NCBI GenBank assembly: GCA_024508355.1
Contig: JAMZEJ010000002.1
Location: forward strand, 248,001-312,000
Reading direction: 5' to 3'
DNA: 64,000 nt
DNA from: Rhizosaccharibacter radicis
GTDB lineage: Bacteria; Pseudomonadota; Alphaproteobacteria; Acetobacterales; Acetobacteraceae
The notes under the pieces are model-generated. The model did not search any database. It had not been told where the DNA came from and worked only from the letters and a program-made list of their open reading frames with translations. Within the stretch, counting starts at the first letter, position 1, and every line of letters begins with the position of its first letter. Shown here piece after piece: positions 31,141 to 39,955 of the stretch. The translations under genes and the position numbers were made by a program.

Positions 31141-31506
31141 TCAGCCGTGGCGGTCGTTGTTGTGCCAGCCGCAGCGACCGCCGGGATGGGAGAAGAACAC
31201 CGCCTGCCGGGTCGGGGCGAAGAAGCGGTCATGGTCGATCGGCCGCACGATGGCGCGGGCGTAGGCGCGACCCCGGCCATGCGCGTCCCGGCGGCTCCCG
31301 TGCCGCAGAGCGGGCGGGATCAACGCCACGCAGCGCAGCAGACTGCCGCGCGGGGCATGGTGGGATCCGTGGGGCGATACGCGGTGGAGGCTCTGCTGAA
31401 CCGCGGGGACCGTGGCCTGACGGGCGGCGGCCGCGGAAACAGCAAGGGGGACGACCGCGAGTTGGGCGGCGAGAAGAAGCCCGATCCTGGGGAGTCGGAA
31501 CATCAT
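31141..31506 (-). CDS. Small exported protein behind an SOS-type box
   Basis: 121 residues beginning MMFRLPRIGLLLAAQLAVVPLAVSAAAARQA, a convincing signal peptide with cleavage after AxA. The mature part is rich in His, Arg and Pro with two Cys and has no recognised domain. GAAGGGAA stands before two tandem ATG codons. A GTTC-N7-GTTC motif lies 42 bases upstream of the ATG on the coding strand, so the gene may be controlled by LexA. Small exported or membrane proteins under LexA in other Alphaproteobacteria include division inhibitors, but no similarity to them is visible. It could still be a spurious frame. Confidence 0.5.
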   Translation of the reverse strand: MMFRLPRIGLLLAAQLAVVPLAVSAAAARQATVPAVQQSLHRVSPHGSHHAPRGSLLRCVALIPPALRHGSRRDAHGRGRAYARAIVRPIDHDRFFAPTRQAVFFSHPGGRCGWHNNDRHG

Positions 31507-31547
31507 GATGATTCCCTTCTACCAGACCCAGACTAGCGCCCCGATGG

Positions 31548-31562
31548 GAACAAAACAAGAAC
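31548..31562 (-). promoter_or_regulatory. LexA (SOS) box, alphaproteobacterial type
   Basis: On the minus strand the sequence is GTTCTTGTTTTGTTC, an exact GTTC-N7-GTTC, the operator recognised by alphaproteobacterial LexA. A candidate promoter overlaps it: TTGTTT within the box as -35, a 17-base spacer, then TAGTCT as a weak -10, pointing at the small exported-protein gene. LexA bound here would block the -35 region. Confidence 0.65.
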
Positions 31563-31663
31563 GCGTTAACCGCTTGCAAAAGTGGCGTCAAAAGCACTCA
31601 TGTTGCGAGAAGAACACAGACCGCAGGGATCGCGGACCGCCTCAACCGATACGACCGCGCCAG

Positions 31664-31969
31664 TCAACTCCGCCGGGCCGCGCGCACGGCGCGGATATTG
31701 ACCCGTTCCCGCAGTTCCTTGCCGGCCTTGAAGAAGGGCACCATCTTCTCGTCCACCGAAACGGGCTCTCCGGTGCGCGGGTTGCGCCCGACGCGGGCCT
31801 CCCGCTGCTTCACGGTGAAGGCCCCGAAACCGCGGAGTTCCACCCGCTCGTTGCGAGCCAGGGCGGCGGAGATCTCGTCGAAGATGGTGGACACGATCAG
31901 TTCGATGTCACCGCTGCGCAGGTGCGGATTGGCCGATGCAAGCTCGGCGATCAACTCCGACTTGGTCAT
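31664..31969 (-). CDS. ihfB: Integration host factor beta subunit
   Basis: 101 residues of the HU/IHF family: [43 protein letters not shown] and [13 protein letters not shown], with the beta-arm Pro that intercalates into DNA in RNPRTGEPV. The register and C-terminus fit IhfB rather than HU. It bends DNA for replication, recombination, including integrase reactions like the one at the left edge, and transcription. It lies 22 bases behind sppA, the conserved sppA-ihfB order in Alphaproteobacteria. Confidence 0.93.
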   Translation of the reverse strand: MTKSELIAELASANPHLRSGDIELIVSTIFDEISAALARNERVELRGFGAFTVKQREARVGRNPRTGEPVSVDEKMVPFFKAGKELRERVNIRAVRAARRS

Positions 31970-31991
31970 GACGCCCCCGCGGCAGAACGGC

Positions 31992-33014
31992 TCAAGGGTG
32001 CCAGAGGGCTACCGGGCCGTCAAGCGCAACCCCTTGCATTCGCAGGGTTTTCGTCACCCCTTCGCCGAAGGTCGTTTCGATCGCCGACACCAGCACGTCG
32101 CCAAGCAGTCCCGACATGCGCGCCTGCCACCAGTGGCGCGGCTCGTGCGGCTTGAGGTCGCGCACCGGCATGTCGAGCGCCAGGTGCCGCTCCCCCGCCA
32201 GCCATTGCCGCGCGGCGTGCTCGTCGCCGAGCTGGTCGATCAAGCCGAGCTGCACCGCCTGACGACCGGTGTAGGGGCGGCCGTCCGCGAGCTCCAGCAC
32301 CCGGCCGCGATCCATGTGACGGCCATCCACCACCATGTCCACGAACTGGTTGTAGAGATCCATCACCACGCCCTGCAGCATCTCGCGGCCAGCGGGCGAC
32401 AGGGGCTTCACGACGCTGGGCTGTCCCTTCAGGGGCCCCGACACCAGCTCGTCCACCGAAACGCCCACCTTGCCCAGCAGCCCGGACACGTCCGGGCTCT
32501 GCATCAGCACGCCGATGGACCCGGTCAGGGTGGCGCTGGACGCGAAGATCCGCGCCGCCGGCACCGCGATCATGTAGCCGGCCGAGGCGCCCAGGCCGCC
32601 CATCACCACCACCACGGGCTTGGCCCTGGCGAAGCGCGCCACCGCGTCGTGCAGCGCCTCGCCCCCGGTGACCGAGCCGCCGGGGCTGTCGATCATGAGC
32701 AACAGCCCCTTCACCGCCGGATCCCGGCGGGCGGCGTCGAGCCGGTCGATCCGCTTGGAGTCGTCGGTGATCAGCCCGTCCACCCGCAGCCGCGCGAGAT
32801 GCGCCGGCTCCGCCATGCCGAACCGCCGCTCCCCACCGCGGGGTAGGGCGACCGCGAACAGCGCCACCGCGAAACACACCCCCGCCACCACGCGCCACAG
32901 CACCAGCCGGCGATGCGCCCGGCGGCGCTGCAGCACCAGATCGGGGACCAGCGCGGGCGGCACCGGGGGCTCGCCGACGGGAGCGGCACCGGGATCGGAT
33001 CGTCCAGCAACCAA
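31992..33014 (-). CDS. sppA: Signal peptide peptidase SppA (short form)
   Basis: 340 residues. An N-terminal membrane anchor ([21 protein letters not shown]) is followed by a ClpP/crotonase-like protease domain. The Ser-Lys dyad is present: Ser144 in [11 protein letters not shown] and Lys196 in [11 protein letters not shown], 52 residues apart as in Bacillus SppA. Substrate-fold segments [21 protein letters not shown] and [11 protein letters not shown] are typical. It cuts leftover signal peptides in the membrane. The start is TTG with AAGGAG eight bases upstream. ihfB follows in the same direction. Confidence 0.94.
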   Translation of the reverse strand: MVAGRSDPGAAPVGEPPVPPALVPDLVLQRRRAHRRLVLWRVVAGVCFAVALFAVALPRGGERRFGMAEPAHLARLRVDGLITDDSKRIDRLDAARRDPAVKGLLLMIDSPGGSVTGGEALHDAVARFARAKPVVVVMGGLGASAGYMIAVPAARIFASSATLTGSIGVLMQSPDVSGLLGKVGVSVDELVSGPLKGQPSVVKPLSPAGREMLQGVVMDLYNQFVDMVVDGRHMDRGRVLELADGRPYTGRQAVQLGLIDQLGDEHAARQWLAGERHLALDMPVRDLKPHEPRHWWQARMSGLLGDVLVSAIETTFGEGVTKTLRMQGVALDGPVALWHP

Positions 33015-33102
33015 GGGGCGGCTCCTTCGGCGACAACAAGCGACAAGCTAGTGCGAAAGCCGGACGCACAGGAAGCGCCAGCGCGGCGACGTGGTGACCG
33101 GG

Positions 33103-33158
33103 CGGTAGGGCGGTAGGGCGGTAGGGCGGTAGGGCGGTAGGGCGGTAGGGCGGTCAGG
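33103..33158. repeat. Tandem 8-bp repeat (CGGTAGGG)
   Basis: Six perfect head-to-tail copies of CGGTAGGG at 33103-33150 and a seventh changed to CGGTCAGG at 33151-33158. They lie in the 180-base region between the divergent sppA and aldehyde dehydrogenase genes, ending 36 bases before the dehydrogenase ATG. Since the unit is 8 bp, changes in copy number alter promoter spacing and helical phase rather than a reading frame. Confidence 0.95.
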
Positions 33159-33194
33159 TTGCATTGGCACCGGGCACGGTGGAAGAATCGTTGC

Positions 33195-34787
33195 ATGCCA
33201 GAACAATCCGCGCCGGATCCTGCTGCGCCCGGCCTCCCATCGCCGGACGACCCGGCCGCGATGCCGCCCGCCCCCGCGGCGGAGGACCGCATGCCGACCG
33301 GCGACGCCGGGCCCGGAGTCGCCGCCCCCCCGGCCGGAACGCCGGACGAGGGCGCTGCCCGCGACCGGCTCGACCGGCTTTTCCTGTTGCAGCGCCAGGC
33401 GTCCCGGACAATACGCCCGCCTGAACCGCGCGCCCGCCGCACCCGGCTGGAACAGCTGGAACGGGTGCTGCGGGCGGAAGCACGCGCCATCCACGACGCC
33501 ATCTCCGCCGATTTCGGCCACCGGGCCTGGCTGGAAACCGTGCTGGCCGAACTGCTGCCGGTGCTCGAAGGGTCCCGTTTCGCTCGCCGGCACCTGTTCC
33601 GCTGGACCCGGCCCCGGCCCCGGCGGCTCGGGCTCGCCTTTCAGCCCGGGCGCGCCTGGACCATGCCGCAGCCGCTCGGCTGTGTGGGCATCGTGTCGCC
33701 CTGGAACTACCCGTTGTTCCTGTCGGTGGGGCCCCTGGTGGATGCGCTGGCCGCGGGCAACCGCGTGCTGCTCAAGCCGTCCGAACAGTCGCCGCGTTTC
33801 TCGGCCCTGCTGGGCAGGCTGCTGGCGCGGGTGTTCACGGAGGACGAGGTCGCGGTGGTGGAAGGCGGCCCGGCGATCTCGCGGCATTTCTGTTCCCTGC
33901 CGTTCGACCACCTGGCCTTCACCGGATCCACCGCCACCGGACGCGCGGTCGCCCGCGCGGCGGCGGAGAACCTGACGCCGCTGACGCTGGAGCTGGGCGG
34001 CAAGAGCCCGGCGATCCTGTGCACCGACCGGTTGACGCCGACGGGGATGCGGCGCACCGCCCGGGTGCTGGCGGTGTCCAAGTTCTTCAATGCGGGCCAG
34101 ACCTGCGTCGCACCGGACTATGTGCTGGTGCCGGCGGATGCGGTGGAAGCGTTCGCCGACCATCTGCTCGCGGAAACGGCACGGCTCTTTCCCGTGCTGG
34201 CGGGCAACCCGGACTACACCACCCTGCCGGCCGGCCCGCATCTGGCACGCCTGGAACGGATGGTGGCGGAAGCGGAAGCCGGGGGCGCGGTGCTGCGGCG
34301 GACGCCCGCGCACGCGATGGAAGCGGGAATGGCGCTGAGCGAGCGGCGGTTTCCTCCGACGATCGTGCTGTCGCCGCCGCTGGACAGTGCCCTGATGCGC
34401 GAGGAAATCTTCGGCCCGGTGCTGCCGCTGCTGCCCTACCGGAGCGAGGAGGAAGCGGTCGGTTTCATCAACGCGCGGCCCAGGCCGCTGGCGCTGTACT
34501 GCTTCACGGACGACCGGCGGCGGGAAGCCAGCCTGATCCGCCGCACCCTGTCAGGCGGGGTGGCGGTCAACGGGGCGCTGCTGCAGGCCGGCATCCCGGA
34601 CCTGCCGTTCGGCGGCGTGGGGGAAAGCGGCCAGGGAAGCTGGCATGGCGAGGCGGGGTTCCGGCGCTTCTCGCACGACCGGCCGGTTTATCGGCCGGGA
34701 GCGTTCAGCGGCTTCACCACCATGACCCCCCCGCACGGGCGCCTCGCCGACCGGCTGCTGCCGTTGATGCTCGGCCGACGCCGCTGA
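33195..34787 (+). CDS. Aldehyde dehydrogenase, coniferyl-aldehyde-dehydrogenase-like
   Basis: 530 residues. After a Pro/Ala-rich leader of about 65 residues comes a class-3-type ALDH fold: GCVGIVSPWNYPLFLSVGPL, KPSEQSPRFSALL, AFTGSTATGRAV, the general base Glu266 in TLELGGKSPAI, the nucleophile Cys304 in NAGQTCVAPDY, and EEIFGPVLPLLPY. The short form lacking the long C-terminal extension and the SGGVAVNGALLQAGIPDLPFGG end resemble coniferyl/benzaldehyde dehydrogenases. It oxidises aldehydes with NAD(P). The ATG at 33195 is preferred over an in-frame TTG at 33159 that would place the start inside the tandem repeat flank. Confidence 0.92.
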   Translation: MPEQSAPDPAAPGLPSPDDPAAMPPAPAAEDRMPTGDAGPGVAAPPAGTPDEGAARDRLDRLFLLQRQASRTIRPPEPRARRTRLEQLERVLRAEARAIHDAISADFGHRAWLETVLAELLPVLEGSRFARRHLFRWTRPRPRRLGLAFQPGRAWTMPQPLGCVGIVSPWNYPLFLSVGPLVDALAAGNRVLLKPSEQSPRFSALLGRLLARVFTEDEVAVVEGGPAISRHFCSLPFDHLAFTGSTATGRAVARAAAENLTPLTLELGGKSPAILCTDRLTPTGMRRTARVLAVSKFFNAGQTCVAPDYVLVPADAVEAFADHLLAETARLFPVLAGNPDYTTLPAGPHLARLERMVAEAEAGGAVLRRTPAHAMEAGMALSERRFPPTIVLSPPLDSALMREEIFGPVLPLLPYRSEEEAVGFINARPRPLALYCFTDDRRREASLIRRTLSGGVAVNGALLQAGIPDLPFGGVGESGQGSWHGEAGFRRFSHDRPVYRPGAFSGFTTMTPPHGRLADRLLPLMLGRRR

Positions 34788-34884
34788 ACCGCGTGTGCGA
34801 CCCCGCCGGTGCGGGACGAAGCGCGGCCAGACCCGGCGCGACCAATGGTCCCGCAGAAAATCCGGTTCGCGCCGCCGGGGCGGC

Positions 34885-35376
34885 TCAGCCCTTGTCGGCG
34901 TTCCGGCGGCGGCCGCGACGGGCCGGGGTCGCGGGCGCCGCATCCTCGGCACCTTGCGCCGCCGCCGCCGCGACGCGGCCGGTCTTGCGGCCGAGCCCGA
35001 TCTCGCGCGCCAGGGTGGACCGACGCTCGGCGTAGCTGGGGGCCACCATCGGATAGTCGGACGGCAGGTTCCAGCGCTCGCGATATTGTTCGGGCGTCAT
35101 GTTGTAGGCGCTCTGCAGATGCCGCTTGAGCATCTTGAGCTTCTTTCCGTCTTCCAGGCAGACGATGTAGTCGGGGAACACGCTCTTCTTCACGGGCACC
35201 GCGGGCTGCGGCCTTTCGAGCTCGCTCGGAGCCTGACCGGCGGATGCCAGCGCGTCGTGGACCTGGCGGATCAGGTATGGCAGCGCATCGAAGGCGACGG
35301 TGTTGTTCGAAACATGGGCCGACACGATCTGCGCGGAAAGCGCGAGAAGGGTCGGTCGGTCGTCTTCGGCTGACAT
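34885..35376 (-). CDS. MucR/Ros-family transcriptional regulator with degenerate zinc site
   Basis: 163 residues. The core FPDYIVCLEDGKKLKMLKRH and NMTPEQYRERWNLPSDYPMVAPSYAE is typical of MucR/Ros. The four zinc-ligand positions, by spacing, read C73, D76, H86 and Y91, whereas Ros has C, C, H, H, so two of four ligands are changed. Related MucR homologues in Mesorhizobium replace a Cys by Asp and can fold without zinc. MucR proteins bind AT-rich DNA and control surface polysaccharide, motility and cell-cycle genes, acting like H-NS. The N-terminal oligomerisation region is present. GGAA before the ATG supports this start over an upstream TTG; the tail is Ala/Arg-rich. Confidence 0.92.
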   Translation of the reverse strand: MSAEDDRPTLLALSAQIVSAHVSNNTVAFDALPYLIRQVHDALASAGQAPSELERPQPAVPVKKSVFPDYIVCLEDGKKLKMLKRHLQSAYNMTPEQYRERWNLPSDYPMVAPSYAERRSTLAREIGLGRKTGRVAAAAAQGAEDAAPATPARRGRRRNADKG

Positions 35377-35527
35377 AAAGATTTTCCGGGCCAATCGTTG
35401 TGTAGTTCCTTCAAGCAGGAACGCCTAGGCGATGCCAGTGCCTTGCCCGGATTTCACGAGTTGTTTCTACGCACTGCCACCGGACCCCCGTTATCTTCCG
35501 GTTCTACTTCGGGTTCGTGGGTGCGGT

Positions 35528-35785
35528 TCAATACATGGTGCCGTCACCGACCGCCGCGGCCGCCCCGGCGGGGCCGGTGCCGGCCGGGCCGATGCTCGTC
35601 GGCCCAGCCTGCATCGCGGGCAGCGGACGGGAATCGAGAGACCCCGCCCGCGGCGGCGGGCCGCCCCCGATCGGGCCACATGCGCCCACGGCCAGCATCA
35701 GCGGCAACGCCGTCGCCCCGATCAGTCTGCCGGCACGGCGTCCGGTCCGGGCGGGAAGCGGGGCGAATTCGCGATCGATCGGCAT
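35528..35785 (-). CDS. Small lipoprotein, unknown function
   Basis: 85 residues: MPIDREFAPLPARTGRRAGRL with a basic head, then the hydrophobic IGATALPLMLAVGAC with a lipobox, followed by a short Gly/Pro-rich mature chain ending GDGTMY. CGGAG precedes the ATG. It is on its own transcript, 122 bases past the end of ssuB. No domain is recognisable. Confidence 0.6.
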   Translation of the reverse strand: MPIDREFAPLPARTGRRAGRLIGATALPLMLAVGACGPIGGGPPPRAGSLDSRPLPAMQAGPTSIGPAGTGPAGAAAAVGDGTMY

Positions 35786-35908
35786 GGGGTGGCTCCGGCG
35801 GAGAACGGCGGAACCGGGATGGGCCGCACGCGCCGGCAACGCCGGCCACGCCCTCCGGGATGCGCGCGAACGCCTCCCGCCGGCGGATATCGCCCGCCGG
35901 GCACGGTA

Positions 35909-36643
35909 TCAGGCCGCCTGATCGACGGCGCGAACATCCAGGGCGTCGAGCAGCGCGGCGCGCAACCGGGCGAAATCGGGATCGGCGTGACGGCGCGGCC
36001 GCGGCAGCGCGATGGGAAACGAGGCCCGGATCCGCCCCTTGTCGAGCACCACGGCCCGGTCGGCCAGCAGCAGCGCCTCGTCCACGTCGTGCGTCACCAG
36101 CAGCACCGCGCAGCGATGCCGGCGCCACAGGGCGCCCACCATGTCCTGCATCCGGAGCCGGGTCAGGGCGTCGAGGCTCGCGAACGGTTCGTCCAGCATG
36201 AGGAAGGACGGCTCCCGCACCAGGGCGCGCGCGATGCCGGCCCTTTGCGCCTCGCCCCCGGACAGGGTGAGCGGCCAGGCCGCCAGCCGGTGGCCGAGCC
36301 CCACTTCCTCCAGCGCGACTTCCGCCCGCCCCCGGGCGTCGGCACCTTCCAGCCCGAGCGCCACGTTCTCCCACACCCGCTTCCAGGGCAGCAGGCGGCT
36401 TTCCTGGAACACCACGGCCTGCGCCGCCGGCACCCGCACCTCGCCTGTTTGCACCGGATCCAGCCCGGTCAAGGTGCGCAGGAGCGTGGTCTTGCCGGAG
36501 CCGCTGCGGCCCAGCAGGGCCACGAACTCACCGGCTCCCACGGACAGGTCGAGCCGGTCCAGCACCGTCGTGTTCCCGAACCGGCGCTCCAGGCCGCGAA
36601 CCAGCACGGTGGCGGGCATGCCGCCGGACGCGGGCGCGCTCAT
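35909..36643 (-). CDS. ssuB: Sulfonate ABC transporter ATP-binding protein
   Basis: 244 residues. Walker A LLGRSGSGKTTLLRTL, Q-loop AVVFQESRLLPWKRV, the ABC signature TLSGGEAQRAGIARAL, Walker B FLMLDEPFASLD and the switch His in LLVTHDVDEALLLADR are intact. The Q-loop with ESRLLPW is characteristic of SsuB/TauB proteins. It energises import of alkanesulfonates with SsuC. Its start overlaps the ssuC stop by ATGA. A second in-frame ATG lies eight codons in. Confidence 0.93.
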   Translation of the reverse strand: MSAPASGGMPATVLVRGLERRFGNTTVLDRLDLSVGAGEFVALLGRSGSGKTTLLRTLTGLDPVQTGEVRVPAAQAVVFQESRLLPWKRVWENVALGLEGADARGRAEVALEEVGLGHRLAAWPLTLSGGEAQRAGIARALVREPSFLMLDEPFASLDALTRLRMQDMVGALWRRHRCAVLLVTHDVDEALLLADRAVVLDKGRIRASFPIALPRPRRHADPDFARLRAALLDALDVRAVDQAA

Positions 36644-37515
36644 GCCCGATACCCCGGCGACGGCGGCTGCCAGCGCAGCAGATGTCGTTCCAGCCAGCGC
36701 ACCCCCTGGTCGCTGCCCAGACCCAGCAGGGCGTACACCAGCAGCCCCACCATGATGATGTCGGTGCGCAGGAAGTCCTGCGCATCCATCATCATGTGGC
36801 CGATGCCGCTGGACGCGTTCACCTGTTCGGCCACCACCAGCATCAGCCAGGAGATGCCGACCGACAGCCGCAGCCCCACCAGCAGGTCCGGCAGCGCGCC
36901 GGGCAGCACCACGTGGCGGATGGTGTCCCGGCGGCCGAGCCGCAGGGTGCGGGCCATCTCCAGCAGCTTCGGGTCGACCGAGCGGATGCCCTTGAACAGG
37001 TTCAGATAGATCGGAAACACCCCTCCCAGCGCCACCAGGGCGACCTTGGGCACCTCCCCGATGCCGAACCACAGGATGAACAACGGCACCAGGGCCAGCG
37101 CCGGCAGGGTGCGCAGCATCTGCATCGGCGCGTCCACCACGTCCTCACCCAGACGGGACAGCCCGCTGATCAGGGCCAGCACCACCCCGGCGGCGAAGGC
37201 CAACGCGAAGCCCGCCCCGGCCCGGCCGAGCGACACCAGAAGGTTACGGCCGAGCGTGCCGTCGGCGGACAGTGCCAGGGCCGTCCGCCCGATCTGCCAG
37301 GGTGACGCCAGGGTCTGCGGCGAGATCAGCCCGGCGCTCGACGCTGCCTGCCAGGCCAGCACGATCAACAGCGGGGACAGGAACCGGCGCCCGGCCATCC
37401 CGGCGCGCCGCGCCCGAGGGCGTGCGAGAGCGGCGGACGCCGGCGCGGCGGGAACGTGCGCAGGATCCGGCCGCGCGGGAGTCAGGATGCCGTCCGGCAG
37501 CAGGGTGTCGGGCAT
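36640..37515 (-). CDS. ssuC: Sulfonate ABC transporter permease
   Basis: 291 residues with six membrane helices of the BPD_transp_1 type. The conserved cytoplasmic EAA loop reads EMARTLRLGRRDTIRHVVLPGALPDLLVGLRL. The helix SPLLIVLAWQAASSAGLI and the middle segment MQMLRTLPALALVPLFILWFGIGEVPKVALVAL match SsuC. The N-terminal 40 residues are a variable Pro/Ala-rich leader. It is co-transcribed between ssuD (64 bases upstream) and ssuB (overlap). Confidence 0.94.
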   Translation of the reverse strand: MPDTLLPDGILTPARPDPAHVPAAPASAALARPRARRAGMAGRRFLSPLLIVLAWQAASSAGLISPQTLASPWQIGRTALALSADGTLGRNLLVSLGRAGAGFALAFAAGVVLALISGLSRLGEDVVDAPMQMLRTLPALALVPLFILWFGIGEVPKVALVALGGVFPIYLNLFKGIRSVDPKLLEMARTLRLGRRDTIRHVVLPGALPDLLVGLRLSVGISWLMLVVAEQVNASSGIGHMMMDAQDFLRTDIIMVGLLVYALLGLGSDQGVRWLERHLLRWQPPSPGYRA

Positions 37516-37579
37516 GCGGGGAACCTTTGGCGAAACGCCGGGGGCGGACGGCGATCGATCCAGAACGGAAGGGAGTGGC

Positions 37580-38752
37580 TCAGCTGGCAGCGACGCGGGG
37601 GGCCGGCGACCGCACGTTGGCGATCATCTCGCCGAACGGGCCGGTGTTGCGGGCGGGGCCGCGATCGACGCCGGTGGTGGGACGCAGCCTCAGCCGCGGG
37701 AACACCAGCTCGGCGAAGCGGTAGCATTCCTCGAGATGGGGGTATCCGGACATGATGAAGCGGTCGATGCCGAGCGCCATGTATTCGTGCATCCGCGCCG
37801 CGACCTGGTCCGGATCGCCTACCAGCGCGGTGCCGGCGCCGCCACGCACCAGCCCCACCCCGGCCCACAGGTTGGGCGACACCACCAGACGGTCGCGTCG
37901 GCCGCCATGCAGGGCGGCCATCCGGCGCTGTCCTTCGCTGTCGAAGCCGGCGAAGGCGCGCTGGGCGGTCGCGATGGCCTCGTCGTCGACATGGGCGATC
38001 AGCCGGTCGGCCTCGGCCCAGGCCTCGCTCTCGGTTTCGCGGACGATCACGTGCAGACGGATGCCGAAGCTGAGCGTGCGGCCCCGCTCGGCGGCCAGCC
38101 GCCGCATGGTCTCGATCTTCTGTCCGACCGCCTCGGGCGGCTCGCCCCAGGTGAGATAAACGTCCACGTGATCGGCCGCCACGCGCTGGCCGGCCTCGGA
38201 GGAGCCACCGAAATACAAGGGCGGGTGGGGGTCCTGCACCGGCGGATACAACAGCTTGCCGCCCTGGCTGCGGAGGTGCCGGCCCTCGAAATCCACGGTC
38301 TCGCCGGCCAGCAGGCGGCGCCATACGGTGAGATATTCGTCCGTCGCCTCGTAGCGGGCATCGTGCGGCAGGAACACGCCGTCGCCGCGCAGCTCGGCCG
38401 GATCACCGCCGGTGACCACGTTCACCAGCAAGCGGCCTTCGCTGAGCCGGTCCAGCGTCGCGGCCATGCGCGCGGTCATGGACGGCTCGCTGAGCCCGGG
38501 GCGCACCGCCACCAGGAAACGCACGCGCTGGGTGAGCGGCACCATGGCCGACGCGATCACCCAGGAATCCTCGCAGGATTTCCCGGTGGGGAGCAGCATG
38601 CCGTAATAGCCGAGCTCGTCCGCCGCCTTGGCGATCTGGCTCAGATAGCCGAGCGTCACGTGCCGGGCGCCTTCCTGGGACCCGAGATAGCGCCCGTCGC
38701 CATGCGTCGGAAGGAACCACAGGACGTCCGCCGCGTCCGCACCTGTCGTCAT
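37580..38752 (-). CDS. ssuD: FMNH2-dependent alkanesulfonate monooxygenase
   Basis: 390 residues, close to the E. coli SsuD along its full length: [117 protein letters not shown] and [16 protein letters not shown]. The active-site Cys and Arg positions are in these blocks. It splits sulfonates to sulfite and aldehyde using reduced flavin from SsuE; no ssuE is in the window. GGAG six bases before the ATG at 38752 favours it over the ATG at 38776. It is the first gene of the ssuDCB operon. Confidence 0.95.
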   Translation of the reverse strand: MTTGADAADVLWFLPTHGDGRYLGSQEGARHVTLGYLSQIAKAADELGYYGMLLPTGKSCEDSWVIASAMVPLTQRVRFLVAVRPGLSEPSMTARMAATLDRLSEGRLLVNVVTGGDPAELRGDGVFLPHDARYEATDEYLTVWRRLLAGETVDFEGRHLRSQGGKLLYPPVQDPHPPLYFGGSSEAGQRVAADHVDVYLTWGEPPEAVGQKIETMRRLAAERGRTLSFGIRLHVIVRETESEAWAEADRLIAHVDDEAIATAQRAFAGFDSEGQRRMAALHGGRRDRLVVSPNLWAGVGLVRGGAGTALVGDPDQVAARMHEYMALGIDRFIMSGYPHLEECYRFAELVFPRLRLRPTTGVDRGPARNTGPFGEMIANVRSPAPRVAAS

Positions 38753-38950
38753 AGACCACTCCATTGTGTCGGACATTCGTCCCGCCCGGCACCGGCGAGC
38801 AGCCGATGCGGATCACCGCGCCCCGAAGAGCATATCGCCCATACGGGCATATCGGGCGTCCGATCCGAGAAACACGACCGCCATCGCACCTTGTTGAAGA
38901 CACTATGGGATGGTGTTGTTTTGATCAAACCACGGCAGTCCGGATCGACC

Positions 38951-39955
38951 ATGCAGAACGACCATGTCCTCCAGCTTCTCCATCGGCGCGCGGCGCTGCG
39001 GGCCCTAGGAATTCTGGCGGCGGTTGTCGCGTCGGGGACCGGTGGAGGATGGCCGGCGGCCCGCGCGGCATCCCGCACGATCCGGGTGGGCTATCAGCGC
39101 TACGGGACGCTGATCCTGCTCAAGCACACCGGCTATCTGGAAAAGGCGCTCGCGCTATCGGGGGTATCGGTGGCCTGGAGCGAGCATCCGGCCGGCCCCC
39201 AGATGCTGGAAGCGATGGCCGGCGGCGCGGTGGATTTCGGCATCGTGGGCGAGGTGCCGCCGGTGTTCGCCCAGGCCGCGAGCGACCGGGTGGTGTATGT
39301 GGGCCACGAGCCGCCAGCCCCGACCGGGGAGGCGATCCTGGTGCCGGGAAACAGCCCGATCCACACCCTGTCCGACCTGAAGGGACACAGCGTGGCGCTG
39401 AACCGGGGCTCCAACGTCCACTGGCTGCTGTTGAAGGCGCTGGCAAAGGGTGGCCTCACGGTGCACGACATCCGCAGCGTCAACCTGACGCCGTCCGCCG
39501 GGCGACCGGCCTTCGAGACCGGCCGGATCGATGCCTGGGCGATCTGGGATCCCTATCTGTCCTCGGCCCAGGTCACGGCCGCGACGCCGCCGCGGGTGCT
39601 GGCCACGGCGGAAGGGCTGGTGCCGAACCGGCAGTTCTTCGTGGCGAGCCGCTCCTACGCCGACGACAATTCCGGCGTGATCAAGGTGATGCTCGAACAG
39701 CTTCAACGGGCCGACGCGTGGGCCGAGGCCCACAAGACCGACGCGGCGCGCTATCTGGCCGCCGACACCGGCCTGCCCATGGCCGTGGTGGAAAAAGCCG
39801 TGAACCGGCTCAGTTTCGGGGTGAAGCCGATGACGCCCGATGTGGTGGCGGAACAGCAGCAGATCGCCGACGCGTTCCACGCCGCCGGGCTGCTGCCCGC
39901 GAGCGTCCGGGTGGCGGACGCGGTGTGGACGGCACCCGCGGCGGGCGGCCGGTGA
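38951..39955 (+). CDS. ssuA: Sulfonate ABC transporter substrate-binding protein
   Basis: 334 residues. A long twin-type signal region (RRAALRALGILAAVVASGTGGGWPAARA) has two Arg before the hydrophobic core and might be exported by Tat or Sec. The mature chain is an SsuA/THI5-like binding protein: RVGYQRYGTLILLKHTGYLEKAL, GAVDFGIVGEVPPVFAQAA, GHSVALNRGSNVHWLLLKAL, RIDAWAIWDPYLSSAQ. It delivers sulfonates to SsuBC, encoded divergently on the other strand. A GTGA overlap couples it to a tiny downstream lipoprotein gene. No strong ribosome-binding site is seen. Confidence 0.94.
   Translation: MQNDHVLQLLHRRAALRALGILAAVVASGTGGGWPAARAASRTIRVGYQRYGTLILLKHTGYLEKALALSGVSVAWSEHPAGPQMLEAMAGGAVDFGIVGEVPPVFAQAASDRVVYVGHEPPAPTGEAILVPGNSPIHTLSDLKGHSVALNRGSNVHWLLLKALAKGGLTVHDIRSVNLTPSAGRPAFETGRIDAWAIWDPYLSSAQVTAATPPRVLATAEGLVPNRQFFVASRSYADDNSGVIKVMLEQLQRADAWAEAHKTDAARYLAADTGLPMAVVEKAVNRLSFGVKPMTPDVVAEQQQIADAFHAAGLLPASVRVADAVWTAPAAGGR

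Noticed and set aside
33103-33158. Possible CRISPR-like repeats
   Set aside because: Units are 8 bp, directly adjacent and without spacers, so this is a simple tandem repeat.
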